NCBI RefSeq assembly: GCF_905404315.1
Contig: NC_066266.1
Span: 4,409,501-4,473,500, forward strand
Length of the DNA stretch: 64,000 bases
Reading direction: 5' to 3'
Source: Leptidea sinapis
Taxonomy: Eukaryota > Arthropoda > Insecta > Lepidoptera > Pieridae
The notes under the pieces: model-generated
The model's database searches: none
Told to the model about the DNA's origin: nothing
The model's input: only the letters and a program-made list of their open reading frames with translations
Shown: piece after piece, positions 33,758 through 43,640 of the stretch
How positions within the stretch are numbered: the first letter of the stretch is position 1
Layout of the letters: every line of letters begins with the position of its first letter
Program-made: the position numbers and the translations under genes

Positions 33758-34045
33758 TAATATAATATAGAATTGCGTATTCTTCTGGTGTTTTTGGAAC
33801 TCTGTAGTCCTCATACGTAACAATATAATGGAATTCAACTCCCATGGCATATGAAATATAATTCTGTACCATATAAAATGATAATATCAGAAAAGCTGAC
33901 TTTTACCGCGTGATGTGATTCTGCATAATTGATTTTGAAAGTTCCTGCTCCCGTATTTAATGAATTTATTAATCCTGGATACGAAATACTCGCTCAACAG
34001 TGCGAAATATTTATACAGGAATTATTTGTATAATCTACCTACAAT
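33758..34045 (-). pseudogene. Module K, copy 1: coding-like fragment of unknown origin
   Basis: Minus-strand translation gives GAGTFKINYAESHHAVKVSF then, after a one-base frameshift, NYISYAMGVEFHYIVTYEDY and RVPKTPEEYAILYYI up to the Helitron-like end. The evenly mixed composition looks like a former protein C-terminus. I do not recognise the family. Copies at 34990-35161 and 36325-36385 are likewise followed by a Helitron-like 3' end in the same relative orientation. Confidence 0.45.
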
Positions 34046-34048
34046 TTT

Positions 34049-34150
34049 TTTAATGAAAATAAGGGACTGTTGGTTATTTATACACCCTGCCAATTACTAT
34101 GCATTGCCGCTCAGGACTATTGAAAAACACAAAAATGGGCAAATGAGACT
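34049..34150 (-). mobile_element. B element fragment
   Basis: AAAATAAGGGACTG, ATTACTATGCATTGCCGCTC and GGGCAAATGAGACTAG are pieces of the B 3' half with deletions between them. The element is truncated at both ends. Confidence 0.55.
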
Positions 34151-34319
34151 AGTCCATTTATCGCATGTCGCATTACAGCGTGCCACAGAGTAGGGATGAA
34201 GTTGAATCATTAATAACAAATACTGCCATTCATTACATGCCAAATCATAAATAAAAAATTTAGAACCCCCACACCTGACAAAGATTGTTTTATTACTATG
34301 GACGTACAACCAACAAATC

Positions 34320-34505
34320 TATCAGTGGGAGGCTCCTTTGCACAGGATGCCGGCTGGATTAGGGGTACCACAACGGCGCCTATTTCTGCCGTGAAGCAGT
34401 AATGTGTAAGCTATACTGTGAAACGGTCTGCGGCCGCAATTAGTGTGCAAATGAGACTTAACATGTCTCAAGTCTGTCTTATGTCTTAAGGTGACGAGCG
34501 CGATT
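34320..34505 (+). mobile_element. B element, 5' half
   Basis: GTGGGAGGCTCCTTTGCACA, GGATGCCGGCTGGATTAGGG, GCCGTGAAGCAGTAATGTGT and GTGACGAGCGCGATT. It stops before the 3' end. It lies opposite to the fragment at 34049. Confidence 0.7.
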
Positions 34506-34624
34506 AAATGAACCAAAGTAAAAATTTTATATAAACCCTCTCTTTTTGATATTTAATCCCGGACTTGATATTCCTTTATTCTGGGATTAAATATACAAAA
34601 TTAATTTGCACCAAAATTTAACGA

Positions 34625-34860
34625 CGATGTGGGACTCGAACCTGAGTTCCCGCGCCTCTCGGGTTCTGTCGGAGCGCTCTTACCAACTGAGCCAACCGTC
34701 CGAGTGAGGCATCGACCGTAAATCTGGTATATCTTGTTAAGGTCGTGGCTCCATCTACAGGATCTACTTTACAGTTAAACTGCTCAACCCCAATAATTGT
34801 ATATTAGGAAATTAACTTGAGATGTCACTCTTACAAATGATTCTGAAAGAATCTGTTTGG
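34625..34860 (-). mobile_element. SINE-like unit with internal tRNA-like module (D2), copy 2
   Basis: On the minus strand a leader (GTGACATCTCAAGTTAATTT, GTAAAGTAGATCCTGTAGAT) is followed by GGTTGGCTCAGTTGGTAAGA, GCGCTCCGACAGAACC and the B-box CAGGTTCGAGTCCCACATCG. The acceptor ends do not pair, so this is a SINE module, not a tRNA gene. Confidence 0.65.
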
Positions 34861-34989
34861 AGTGTGTCTATAAATAGTGGTAAAATTTAAATTTCAAATT
34901 CAAATTGATTTAAAAAAAATATTGAATATTAAAACTAAAATTGAAGATATTCGCAGGGTAAATAATATGTTCCAGGATAAAATGATGTC

Positions 34990-35161
34990 TGAAAATATGT
35001 AGATTTTACAAATAGTTCCTGTAAAAAAATTTCGCTCTGTTGAGCGCGCGTTTCGTTACCAGGATTAATAAATTCATTAAATACGGGAGGAGGAATTTTC
35101 AAATTCAATTATGAAAAGAGTGGTAAAAGTCAGCCGTTACCATGTCATAATTATATTTCAT
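34990..35161 (+). pseudogene. Module K, copy 2 (truncated)
   Basis: GTTGAGCGCGCGTTTCG, CCAGGATTAATAAATTCATT, AAATACGGGAGGAGGAATTT and GGTAAAAGTCAGC match copy 1 in inverted orientation. It ends at ATATTTCAT, where the next Helitron-like end begins, about 75 bases short of copy 1's end. The 34862-34989 stretch is unassigned. Confidence 0.45.
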
Positions 35162-35403
35162 ACTAGTTGACCCGACATACGTTGTTCTGTATATAATAAA
35201 TAAAATAATGTTTTTATATGAATTTGTCAATAATATATCATAATACCAAAAAATTACTTCGTAAAATATGCACCCTGTTGTCGTAATGAAATTGTTTCAC
35301 AACAGAACTGTCAAACCGAGCATAATAAATTTGCCAAATCAGTCCAGCCGTTTTCGAGTTTTAGCGAGACTAACGAACAGCAATTAATTTTTTTATATAT
35401 AGA
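35162..35403 (-). mobile_element. Helitron-like element
   Basis: ACTAGTTGACCCGACATACG at left and GAGACTAACGAACAGCAATT...TATATATAGA at right. Minus-strand termini are TCTATATATAAAAAAATT and CTAG. The block AATCAGTCCAGCCGTTTTCG is shared with 35759-36167. Non-autonomous. Confidence 0.65.
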
Positions 35404-35439
35404 TAGATAGATATTGGGTGTTGCATTCCATAATATTGT

Positions 35440-35700
35440 TTATTATTTTTTATTTATTTATTTATTCAAATAATTTGAGTTTTCTTTAGTGTTAATTCCG
35501 ACTGAAAGTCAGTCTCGTGCCAGATTTTGGCGAGACAACACGTCCTGAGGATGCCTCGTGTAGAGGCGAAACACCTATCGAATTGTTTTAAGACAAATAT
35601 TGGCGGAATTAAGACAAACTCAAATTTGAATAATTATGGATTTCCGCAAAGTAACGCCTATTTCAATAAATTTATTTCATAAAATCTACAGCACATTACA
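35440..35700 (+). repeat. Repeat with hammerhead-like motif, copy 1
   Basis: CTGAGGA at 35545, a perfect five-base stem (GCCTC/GAGGC) with a GTGTA loop, then GAAAC at 35568 reproduce the CUGANGA-stem-GAAA order of a hammerhead ribozyme core. Stems I and III are not evident. This hairpin style also occurs in Penelope-like retroelements. A second, diverged copy is at 39108-39175. No protein is encoded here. Confidence 0.4.
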
Positions 35701-35758
35701 TCTCTTATTAGCTAGGTAATAAAGTACAGATCGTTGGCCAACAGTGATTTTATATAAT

Positions 35759-36167
35759 ACTAGCTGACCCGCAGACTTCGTACTGCCTTAATCGATAAAT
35801 AAAAGACCTTAACTTTTGTATAAAATAACCTTAAAACAAACAAAAGGAATAATTTTTTTAAGTGTGACCCGTGTTTTAAGGAAGTTTATTTTTTACCTCC
35901 TCAGAAAGTTCGAAAGATATAAAAAATCTAATTAGTTATTCATTTTAAACTATTATTTTTATTTGATTTCTGAACGACGGTGGACACGTCGGAGGAAAAT
36001 CAAAATTGTTGTTTTTATATAAAAATGGGGAGTTTCATGTTAAACAAACCTTTTAAACCTTCCCTGGACTTCCACAAGTAATTCAAGACCTAAATTTGCC
36101 AAATCAGTCCAGCCGTTCTCGAGTTTTAGCGAGATTAACGAGCAGCAATTCATTTTATGTATATAGA
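35759..36167 (-). mobile_element. Helitron-like element (second subfamily interior)
   Basis: ACTAGCTGACCCGCAGACTT at left; AGTCCAGCCGTTCTCGAGTT and GTATATAGA at right. Termini on the minus strand are TC and CTAG. The interior differs from the 36386 copy. 36168-36324 is unassigned. Confidence 0.6.
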
Positions 36168-36324
36168 TAGGCCAAACACTAAAAAATATGTACGCATAAT
36201 TCATGTTTTCTGTGTGTATGTGTTTGGGTGTGTAGTGTGTTGTTATTATGAGTGTTTTTTTATAACTAAGGGCCTTTGACTGATGTCATATCACCTAATA
36301 TCTAAATGACTAAATGTAGTGTTG

Positions 36325-36385
36325 GTTACGTATCAAGACTACTAAGTTCCAAAAACACCAGAAGAATATGCAATTCTATATATTA
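36325..36385 (+). pseudogene. Module K, copy 3 (C-terminal tip)
   Basis: GTTACGTATCAAGACTAC, GTTCCAAAAACACCAGAAGA and ATATGCAATTCTATA match the end of copy 1. It is joined at once to the Helitron-like end at 36386. Confidence 0.5.
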
Positions 36386-36792
36386 CTAGCTGACCCGACA
36401 GACGCTGTTCTGTGCATAATAAATAAAATACTGTTTTTTTATGAATTTGTCAGTAATATTTGATAACACCAAGAATTATAATATAGGAAAATATGCTCCC
36501 TGTCATACATAATATAGAACGTTATTGCTCCCTGTTGTTAACTGTATTGAAATTGTTTCACAGCAGAACTATCAAACCGTGCGTCTATATATAATCTCAC
36601 AGAAAAGATGTCCATACAAAACAAATATTGGATATAAAAATAATTATAGGTCCTAAATCGAAATAAAAAGTATCCTATCTCTCAAGTTGGAGTAAACTGC
36701 ACTCCTTGAAGTAATCCCCATTAAAATCCGTACATTAGTTTAGGAGTCCATCGCGGACAAACAACGTGTCACGTAATTTATATATATTAAGA
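36386..36792 (-). mobile_element. Helitron-like element, full length
   Basis: ACTAGCTGACCCGACAGACG at left to ACGTAATTTATATATATTAAGA at right. On the minus strand TC...CTAG with CAGA/TCTG able to form a small hairpin about ten bases before the 3' end. The interior matches 48409, 48778 and 50783. 36793-37211 holds nothing I can assign. Confidence 0.7.
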
Positions 36793-37211
36793 TATAATAT
36801 ATTCTATCTTAAATAATATTAGAAAATTGGGCTGGAGGTCAAAATTCTTTACTCTAGACATTTGTTCAAATAACACCTTGTATTTTAACCCAATCATAAG
36901 AATGAGTCGCTCATATAATTGAATAGCCGAATTAGACATAGCTGTTTATAACTGATTTCAAAAAGGAAAAGAGATTACTCTAAGATTTATGATCCGATTG
37001 ACTTAATTTTTCTTTAGTTCGATGCAGAATCGATGCCATTTAGTCCCATATTACATAATTTGGCTCAGTAGTTTTCGTTTTATGCACATTTTTAATGAAA
37101 ATTTTATTTGCCCCGATGATATAATTGTTTTTTGTGTACGGATCTTTAGGAGATTTCATTCAGGTTGATTACATATTATAATTATTAACTGACACTAAAA
37201 AGTAAAAATGA

Positions 37212-37672
37212 AAAAAAACTACGTTTAAAAAAACCGACTTCAAAAACTGAAATGTATCAAATAAATAAAAATTTAATTTAATACACCTTTAATATCAATA
37301 AAATACTATTATTTGTATGTGCTACATATTGATAGCTTAGAAATCGGTGCCAAGCCAAATGTAATAGTAAGTACCTACACTCGCCACGCGTGACTTTGAG
37401 CGGGATAGCTTCGTCTAGAACAAAACAACCCAAGCGGACAGATACGCGTGGCCAGACAACCTTAATAATTACAGTAAGTAAGCTGTTTATAATATTAAGT
37501 TTTATTTTGTTTAGGGCTTGGCACCGACTTAAAACCAATCAATAGGTAGCACATATAAATAATAGTATTTTATTAATATTATAGGTAATGGTGTATTAAA
37601 TATAATTTTTAGTTATTTGATACTTTTCAATTTTTCAAGTCGGTTTTTTTAAACCTTGTTTTTTATTTCGAT
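37212..37672. mobile_element. MITE-like element with ~110-base inverted repeats
   Basis: Left arm AAAAAAACCGACTTCAAAAA, GTATCAAATAAATAAAAATT, ATACACCTTTAATATCAATA pairs with right arm ATATTATAGGTAATGGTGTA, TTATTTGATACTTTTCAATT, TTCAAGTCGGTTTTTTTAAA. The centre (about 37340-37535) is less AT-rich. An 86-codon minus ORF there is unrecognised. A degenerate relative is at 7275-7545. 37673-38029 is unassigned. Confidence 0.7.
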
Positions 37673-38034
37673 TCCAGACTTTCGTTATTTTTTAATAAAC
37701 TAAGTGTACCTACTAATTAAGTAAAATCGAAATTTTGTAGTTGATTCGATTTTAAAATCTTATTCAAGCTGTGTGACTCTATAGGATTTAACTTATTTAA
37801 TTAAGACTTTAGGTTAGAAATTATTGTAATCTGTTTGGATAACCTACATAAATAAAGAGTAGGTTCTGATACAAGTGTGGAAAGTAGGTAGCAAACGGGC
37901 CGTCAAAAACAAGCACGGGGCGATGCGAAGGCGAGAGATTTTGATGTTTGCAATAACCTACACAGCCGTGGCTCATACATAAACTTAGTATACTAGCGTA
38001 ATAGAAAAACACTCTCCTCACTACGGCGAGACTA

Positions 38035-38345
38035 CCAGTGGGAGGCTCCTTTGCACAGGAAGCCGGCTAGATTATGGGTACCACAACTGTGCCTATTTCT
38101 GCCGTGAAGCAGTAATGTGTATACATTACTGAGTTTCGGTCTAAAGGGCGTCGTAGCTTGTGAAATTACAGGGCAAATGAGACTTAACATCTTATGTCTC
38201 AAGGTGACGCGTGTAATAGTAGTGCCGCTCAGAATTTTGGGGTTTTTCAAGAATCCTGAGCGGAACTGCATTGTAATGGGTAAGGCGTATCAATTACCAT
38301 CAGCTGAACGTCCTGCACGTCTCGTCCCTTATTTTCATAAAAAAA
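38035..38345 (+). mobile_element. B element (SINE-like), full length with target duplication
   Basis: Runs from CCAGTGGGAGGCTCC to CCCTTATTTTCATAAAAAAA. GACTA immediately precedes it (38030-38034) and immediately follows the A-tail (38346-38350), a likely target-site duplication, consistent with retroposition. This is the reference copy for the family in this window. Confidence 0.8.
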
Positions 38346-38575
38346 GACTAAATTTTAAATGTCCGTGAGTGCTAGTTTTACAAATGTGTGTGTGTGACTT
38401 GTTGAAGTATTTAATATTGATAAACGGCGTCATATTCACGGATACAATATTTGATTAAATTAATATAATCTTAAGAAAATAGAGTATTTACTGCGTATGT
38501 AAAATGTAATATTTCGTATTTTATTGCATATGTTCTACGAAAATAAACATCACGGAAGTATTATCGAAGATTTAT

Positions 38576-38720
38576 TTTTATGGAATAGGAGGACAAACGA
38601 GCATACGGGTCACCTGTTGTTAAGTGATCACCGCCGCCCACAATCTCTTGCAACACAAGAGGAATCACAGGAGCGTTGCCGGCCTTTAAGGAAGGTGTTC
38701 GCGCTTTTGTACGCTAGAAT
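38576..38720 (-). mobile_element. C-family LINE 3' tip
   Basis: Reverse strand: GGAGGACAAACGAGCATACG, CACCTGTTGTTAAGTGATCA, GTTGCCGGCCTTTAAGGAAG. It covers only the 3' 140 bases of the family. 38721-39107 is unassigned. Confidence 0.75.
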
Positions 38721-39107
38721 TTTCTTTAGAATCAGTATTTATATTCTTTAATTTATATCTGTAAAAACACAGAACAATAAAGATAAAAACACTAAAAATA
38801 AAACGCGGTACAATTTGACAGGAGACTAATGGACAGTAAATTATTTTAAAACGGTTTCATGGTCTTTATCTCTTCCGTCTCCTTCTTACACCTAGGTTCT
38901 TATGTAGTTATCTTAATTTCACACAGGGTTCGTCTATACTTAGTATGTTAAGTTTATTGTCTCATACGACATTTTTCAATATAGTTGTGTTTATAATAAC
39001 TGTTTTTAATATAAATTATTATTTTTAGTACTAATTGCTTTAAATTTCACATCGAAATGATAAATGAAACGAATGTCAAAGTCTGTTATTTCAGCGTTTG
39101 GCAAGTT

Positions 39108-39175
39108 AACAGCTCCTGAAGATCACTCGTGTCATGAATCACGTGTCAAAGTGATTAGGTGAAACACAACAGTAT
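39108..39175 (+). repeat. Repeat with hammerhead-like motif, copy 2
   Basis: CTGAAGA followed by a stem ATCACT/AGTGAT with a longer loop, then GTGAAAC. The stem sequence differs from copy 1 at 35545 but is still paired. Confidence 0.35.
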
Positions 39176-39301
39176 TAGCATTAATCAGTTACTTTATTTT
39201 CCAAAAAACTAGCAATGTTTAATGGTAGGGTAGGTAATAGGTAATGAACTCCTAATTTTCCAAAATACCATTTCCTTCAAGTTATTGAAACTAATAAAAT
39301 T

Positions 39302-39321
39302 TTAACCTAACCTAACCTAAC
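39302..39321. repeat. Short interstitial telomere-type repeat
   Basis: About four CCTAA units (AACCTAACCTAACCTAACA). CCTAA/TTAGG is the usual insect telomere repeat. Too short to show a past telomere. 39322-39587 is unassigned. Confidence 0.7.
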
Positions 39322-39587
39322 ATTGTAGGCTTTCACCAAAACACTCAAGTTAAAACTACTTACCTACTTGTTCCGAGCAAAGTATTGAAATCACAAAAGT
39401 TTTAATTGGCTTTCTAAACGGGAACGACAAATTGGGATTTTGTGAGCAAATAAAATAAGATTTTGTTTTTTGTAATAAAGGTGATATAGGGGTACAATAA
39501 GCAGGAAATTGCCAGTTTGGCGTACTTTCAGGAACTGGGATTTCAGAGTGTTTATTCATGAAAAAAATCAATCTTATATGTTCTGTA

Positions 39588-40027
39588 TGTTCATAAGCAC
39601 ATTGAGGAATTTTCTAGAAACTGTGACATTCATAATGTTAACACGAGGAACAAACATAAACTTGTCATGCCATGACTACTACTCGGTTGGGTCGAGTTTG
39701 TAAGTCTTTTGTTGTGCGATGTATATGCTACGAAATTTAAAAGAATTGTTAAAAAACGTTTGTATTGGAAAGGTTACTATAGCATTAACGATTTTTTTAA
39801 TGACACCACAGACTGAGAATAGAGCGAACACCCTCAGGCTCTTTAATTATAAATGTTTATTGTACGATATCACATAGTAATCCATATTTTTATATAAAAA
39901 AGCCCGCTGAGTCTCTTGTGCCAATTCTTCTCAGGTCTGAGTCAGTCTTTTTTGAATGGGTGGTAGTTTTGACGCTCAATAAGTGACTTTGAATCCCATA
40001 TTGAATAAAAATATTTGAATTTGAAAA
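39588..40027 (+). mobile_element. CR1-like LINE 3' end
   Basis: Plus-strand copy from the ORF2 C-terminus (CATAAGCACATTGAGGAATT, then CACGAGGAACAAACATAAAC) through TACTACTCGGTTGGGTCGAG and GAAAGGTTACTATAGCA. The 3' block (AAAGCCCGCTGAGTC, GAATGGGTGGTAGTTTTGAC) ends with the tail ATATTTGAATTTGAA. Frameshifts break the coding end. Confidence 0.8.
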
Positions 40028-40069
40028 AGCTAAAGTTAACGGTGGCTATAAAAGACACACATTGGTCGC

Positions 40070-40140
40070 AGTGAACCACTGAACCCTATGCCCTGAACTG
40101 TACCAAATCCGCTTAGCAAACAATAACCATAATAATAATA
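40070..40140 (+). mobile_element. LINE 3' tip, same family as 40565-41075
   Basis: CTGAACTGTACCAAATCC and ACAATAACCATAATAATAAT repeat the (TAA)n-tailed end at about 41020-41070. 40141-40564 is unassigned. Confidence 0.45.
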
Positions 40141-40564
40141 AGTATTCAACTTGAACACAAGCAATCCCTTTGCGTATTAAAGTATGCTAAGAAAGAGCGG
40201 ACCCTCCTGGTACTTTATGACCCTACTGGCATTCTTTATATGATTAAAAGGAGTTTCTTGCCAATATTTGTTAAGGACAATCTGTTAAAACCAATAATTA
40301 ATTTTATCATCATTATTTTGTTATTAAAAAAATCATAGCCTCAATTTTCGAATCAAATCGGTACAATAAAAAAGCTTCTAAAACGGTTGCCATATGATTT
40401 AGAGATACAGAGTTGATATTGGGTTGAAGTTACTGAAATATACAGTATACAATATTAGTTATTCAGATTAAATGATAACAATTGTGGCCTGAATAAAATT
40501 TATATTTGTTATTGTTTAAAAATACCTGAAGTTTGTATAGCAACATCACTGGTGAATGTGGTAA

Positions 40565-41075
40565 ACGTACCACGTAACGCCTCTTTAGGAACTCCAATTC
40601 AACCTTCAACCACTTGAGTTACGGCAGATCACTGCAAAAGATATAATAAGATTCATGAAAAGAATCAATCTTAGCAGTGAACTAGAGTTAACAGTGGCTA
40701 TCAATAGACTACACGGCCTTTTTAACAAACATCTGTTCAGTATGGGTGTCACCGACAGCCTGCTGTGCAGAGCCTGCATGGAGGCAGAAGAGACGGCCGC
40801 ACACATCATTCTGGAGTGTAGGAGTGTGGCCACTTGCCGGGCCAAACACCTATGGGTCACCGAGGACTCTCCCCCAGGTCATCGGTGACATCAGAGGTTT
40901 GATTAACTACCTTGTAGAGCTGGGATGGCAAGATTAGCCGCCCACCTCACCACGCAAAATAGGCGCGCCATAGTCGTCGAGTTGCGGATAGTAGCCCGTG
41001 ATACCTATAACATATAACTGTACCAAAGACACTTTACAAACCGTAACCATAATAATATATATATATATATATATA
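40565..41075 (+). pseudogene. LINE ORF2 C-terminal zinc-knuckle region
   Basis: The frame from 40655 reads AINRLHGLFNKHLFSMGVTD, SLLCRACMEAEETAAHIILE and CRSVATCRAKHLW. This is the Cys-Cys-His-Cys knuckle (C..C...E...H....C) that follows the RT/RNase H part in I/R1-like LINEs. A stop at 40886 and a shift lead into IRGLINYLVELGWQD. The 3' end is an ATAATAATATATAT run. RT and RNase H are missing. Confidence 0.7.
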
Positions 41076-41184
41076 ATAATAAATATCTTTATTTATTTAT
41101 TAAAATTATTCTATGCTATAAATACGTGGTTTTAGAAATATGCCAATCTTATAGCAAATATTAAGTAAAAATTTTATATTACTA

Positions 41185-41390
41185 ACTAGCTGACCCGACA
41201 GACGTTGTTCTGTTAATAATATATTAAAAAAAACTCTTGCGGGTGGAATTACATAAAATCCGTTCTTAGCTGACCTCTACTCGGCGAATGGAATATTCCT
41301 ACCAAATTTCATGTCTCTACGGCTTATGCTTCCAGAGATATCGTGATGAGTGACTATATACGTGGAAATCTCTTATATATTACTAGTGAT
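41185..41390 (-). mobile_element. Helitron-like element (third subfamily)
   Basis: ACTAGCTGACCCGACAGACG at left; the interior (CTCTTGCGGGTGGAATTACA, TCTACTCGGCGAATGGAATA, CTACGGCTTATGCTTCCAGA) matches 46004-46200. The right end is less clear. 41391-41825 is unassigned. Confidence 0.55.
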
Positions 41391-41830
41391 GTAAATTACT
41401 ATTAGCACATTTAGGTCAATTAAATATTATGTTAATAATAACTATGCACTAATTATACCGATGTACATTATTTTAAATATCTTTATTTATTGTTTACCAC
41501 TTTTGTTAAATATTATTAAGTTTTTGTTTTGAATACTGTTAATTTTATACTTTTGATTTGAAAATTGTTGTGACACCTGTAATAATTGTACGTCTTATAA
41601 TGTAAAAATGTATTGTGTGGTTTTATGAAACCACGGTAAAAGTGAAACCTTTTTCACATTATAGACATTTGACTAAAAATTTTTGGAATAATATACCATT
41701 AAGGGTATAAAAATCGCTTTAGTAATCTTAATTTTATACTTAGAAAATTGGAATGGTAATGGAAAAGAAAGAAAATAATAAAAGTAGACTAAGTCTCCAA
41801 CTAATATTTCTATTGAACTCTGTGTCTTAG

Positions 41831-41966
41831 CCCTGGTTATAAATATTGATTGAAAAGGATTAAAAATGATGAAATTTTAATACTTTCAATTCTTTTTCTT
41901 GTATATATACAGTTTACATGGAGTGACTGATTCCCAATACTTTTCAATCAATATTTTTAATCAGGG
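41831..41966. mobile_element. Small MITE-like foldback with 27-base inverted repeats
   Basis: CCCTGGTTATAAATATTGAT, TGAAAAG at left is matched in reverse by CTTTTCAATCAATATTTTTA, ATCAGGG at right. Total about 136 bases, no ORF. 41967-42296 is unassigned. Confidence 0.65.
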
Positions 41967-42296
41967 AGAGTACGACATACATAATACTTAACAATTATTA
42001 AGATTATATACACATATTAATAAATAACAACATTTAAATTTAACACTGACAAAAACAAACAAATTAGCGTGAAGCACTGGCACAAAAGAGTCTATACACT
42101 ACACGGTCAGCTGCTGCGAACTATAGGCGCCGTCCGACTGTCACGCGACATGCAACACATAGACGAAAAAGTTTGAGACGATATAATTAAAGTTTCTCTT
42201 TAATTACAACTTTTAGTAGTCCTAATTTAATATAATTAAATAAATAAATGTTACATCAGTGCTGATATGTACTTTAGTGATGTCTAATCTTCAAAA

Positions 42297-42395
42297 AAAG
42301 CGCGTACGCCTTCCTCAAAGGCCGGCAACGCTCCTGTCATTCCTCTGATGACGCGTACGCTCGTTTGTCCTCCTATTCCATTAAAAAAAAGCTAA
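42297..42395 (+). mobile_element. C-family LINE 3' tip, internally deleted
   Basis: AAAAAAAGCGCGTACGCCTT, GGCCGGCAACGCTCCTGTCA, CGTACGCTCGTTTGTCCTCC, then an A-tract. The block with GGTGATCAC is deleted. Confidence 0.7.
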
Positions 42396-42477
42396 GTGGG
42401 TAAACTACTTGTGTCTTAAACATCAAATTTTCTGATTAGAAATTACAAATGGAATTTTTTTTAAGATATAATATAAT

Positions 42478-42722
42478 ATTGACACACTTTTAGACAAATT
42501 ATCTTGCCCCAAACTAGGCATAGCCTGTAATATGGGTACAAGATAACGATATATTTAATACTATATACTTACTTAAACATACATAAATACATATAAACAT
42601 CCATGACTCGGAAACAAACATCCATATTTATCATATAAATGATTGCACCTACTGGGATTCGAACCCGGGACCTCTGGCTTAGGAGTCAGGGTCACTAACT
42701 ATTCGGCTATATGGGTCGACAA
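42478..42722 (-). mobile_element. tRNA-derived SINE, most complete copy
   Basis: On the minus strand the head carries TAGCCGAATAGTTAGTGACC (A-box region) and CCCGGGTTCGAATCCCAGTA (B box). The body follows through AACATCCATATTTATC, CATACATAAATACATATAAA and CAAATTATCTTGCCCCAAAC (plus-strand spellings). A pol III-transcribed, LINE-mobilised origin follows from the family type. 42723-43095 is unassigned. Confidence 0.75.
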
Positions 42723-43095
42723 ATGCAAATCAAAAAAATACTTATATTTTATATATTATAGATGTGTTCAACTTGTTCACTAACAATTCGTTGCATATAA
42801 AAGTTGGTACGTGGAAACTGGACTGCCCCAATTGACTTTATAAACAGTTCTGTATTGAGTCCTAGAGACGTCAATACTTCACAATACTTGGCACAAAGAT
42901 AGAAAAGTTTATTTGTGTGAAGATTTTGCTCCCTCGAAATAAAGCTACACGTACACTAAGTGTATTTCATGTGGAGTTGAAATGTTAGATGGATTAACTT
43001 ATGGACTCGAGGTTGTCTTTGGTGAGTTGCGTATAAAATGTTATGAGTCGAGTTTATATTGCCATCGTGTCAAATTTTTGAATAAAATATAATCA

Positions 43096-43392
43096 CAGCT
43101 CCTTTGTACAGGACGCGATGAGGCTAGATTATGGGTACCACAACGGCGCCTTTTTCTGTCGTGAAGCAGTAATGTGTAAGCATTATTAGTAGCTAGTGAA
43201 ATTACTGGGCAAATTAGACTTAGCATCTTATGTCTCAAGGAGACGAGCGCATTTGTAGTGCCGCTCTGAATTTTTGGGTTCTAGTTTCTTCAAGAATCCT
43301 GAGCGGCACTGCATTGTAATTGGGCAGGGCGTATCAATTAACATCAGCTGAACGTCATACTCTTCCTAGTGCCTAATTGTCATAAAAAAATA
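43096..43392 (+). mobile_element. B element (SINE-like) with internal deletion
   Basis: CAGCTCCTTTGTACAGGACG, GCTAGATTATGGGTACCACA, GAAATTACTGGGCAAATTAG, CAAGAATCCTGAGCGGCACT and CATAAAAAAATAA. About 25 bases are missing after GTGTAAGCATTA. Confidence 0.7.
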
Positions 43393-43497
43393 AATAACAT
43401 GAATAACGTATCTATACTTAAATTGATATTGTATTCATCTTCTAAAATAAAGTAAATCTTGTCTGTGAGAAACAGCGTTTCAATTAAAATTGAGTAA

Positions 43498-43640
43498 AAA
43501 AAGCGCGTAGACCTTCCTTAAAGGCCGGCAACGCTCCTGTGATTCCTCTGGTGTTGCAAGAGATTTTGGGCGGCGGTGATCACTTAACAACAGGTGACCC
43601 GTACGCTCGTTTGTCCTCCTATTCAAAAAAAAAATTTAGT
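43498..43640 (+). mobile_element. C-family LINE 3' tip
   Basis: AAAAAGCGCGTAGACCTTCC, GCAACGCTCCTGTGATTCCT, GCGGCGGTGATCACTTAACA, ACGCTCGTTTGTCCTCCTAT and an A-tract. 43641-44061 is unassigned. Confidence 0.75.

Noticed and set aside
34625..34705. A functional tRNA gene on the minus strand (also 29580-29640, 42650-42722, 58950-59035 and 59265-59340)
   Set aside because: D-arm and B-box motifs are good, but acceptor ends do not pair and the same segment recurs inside larger dispersed units, so these are SINE modules.
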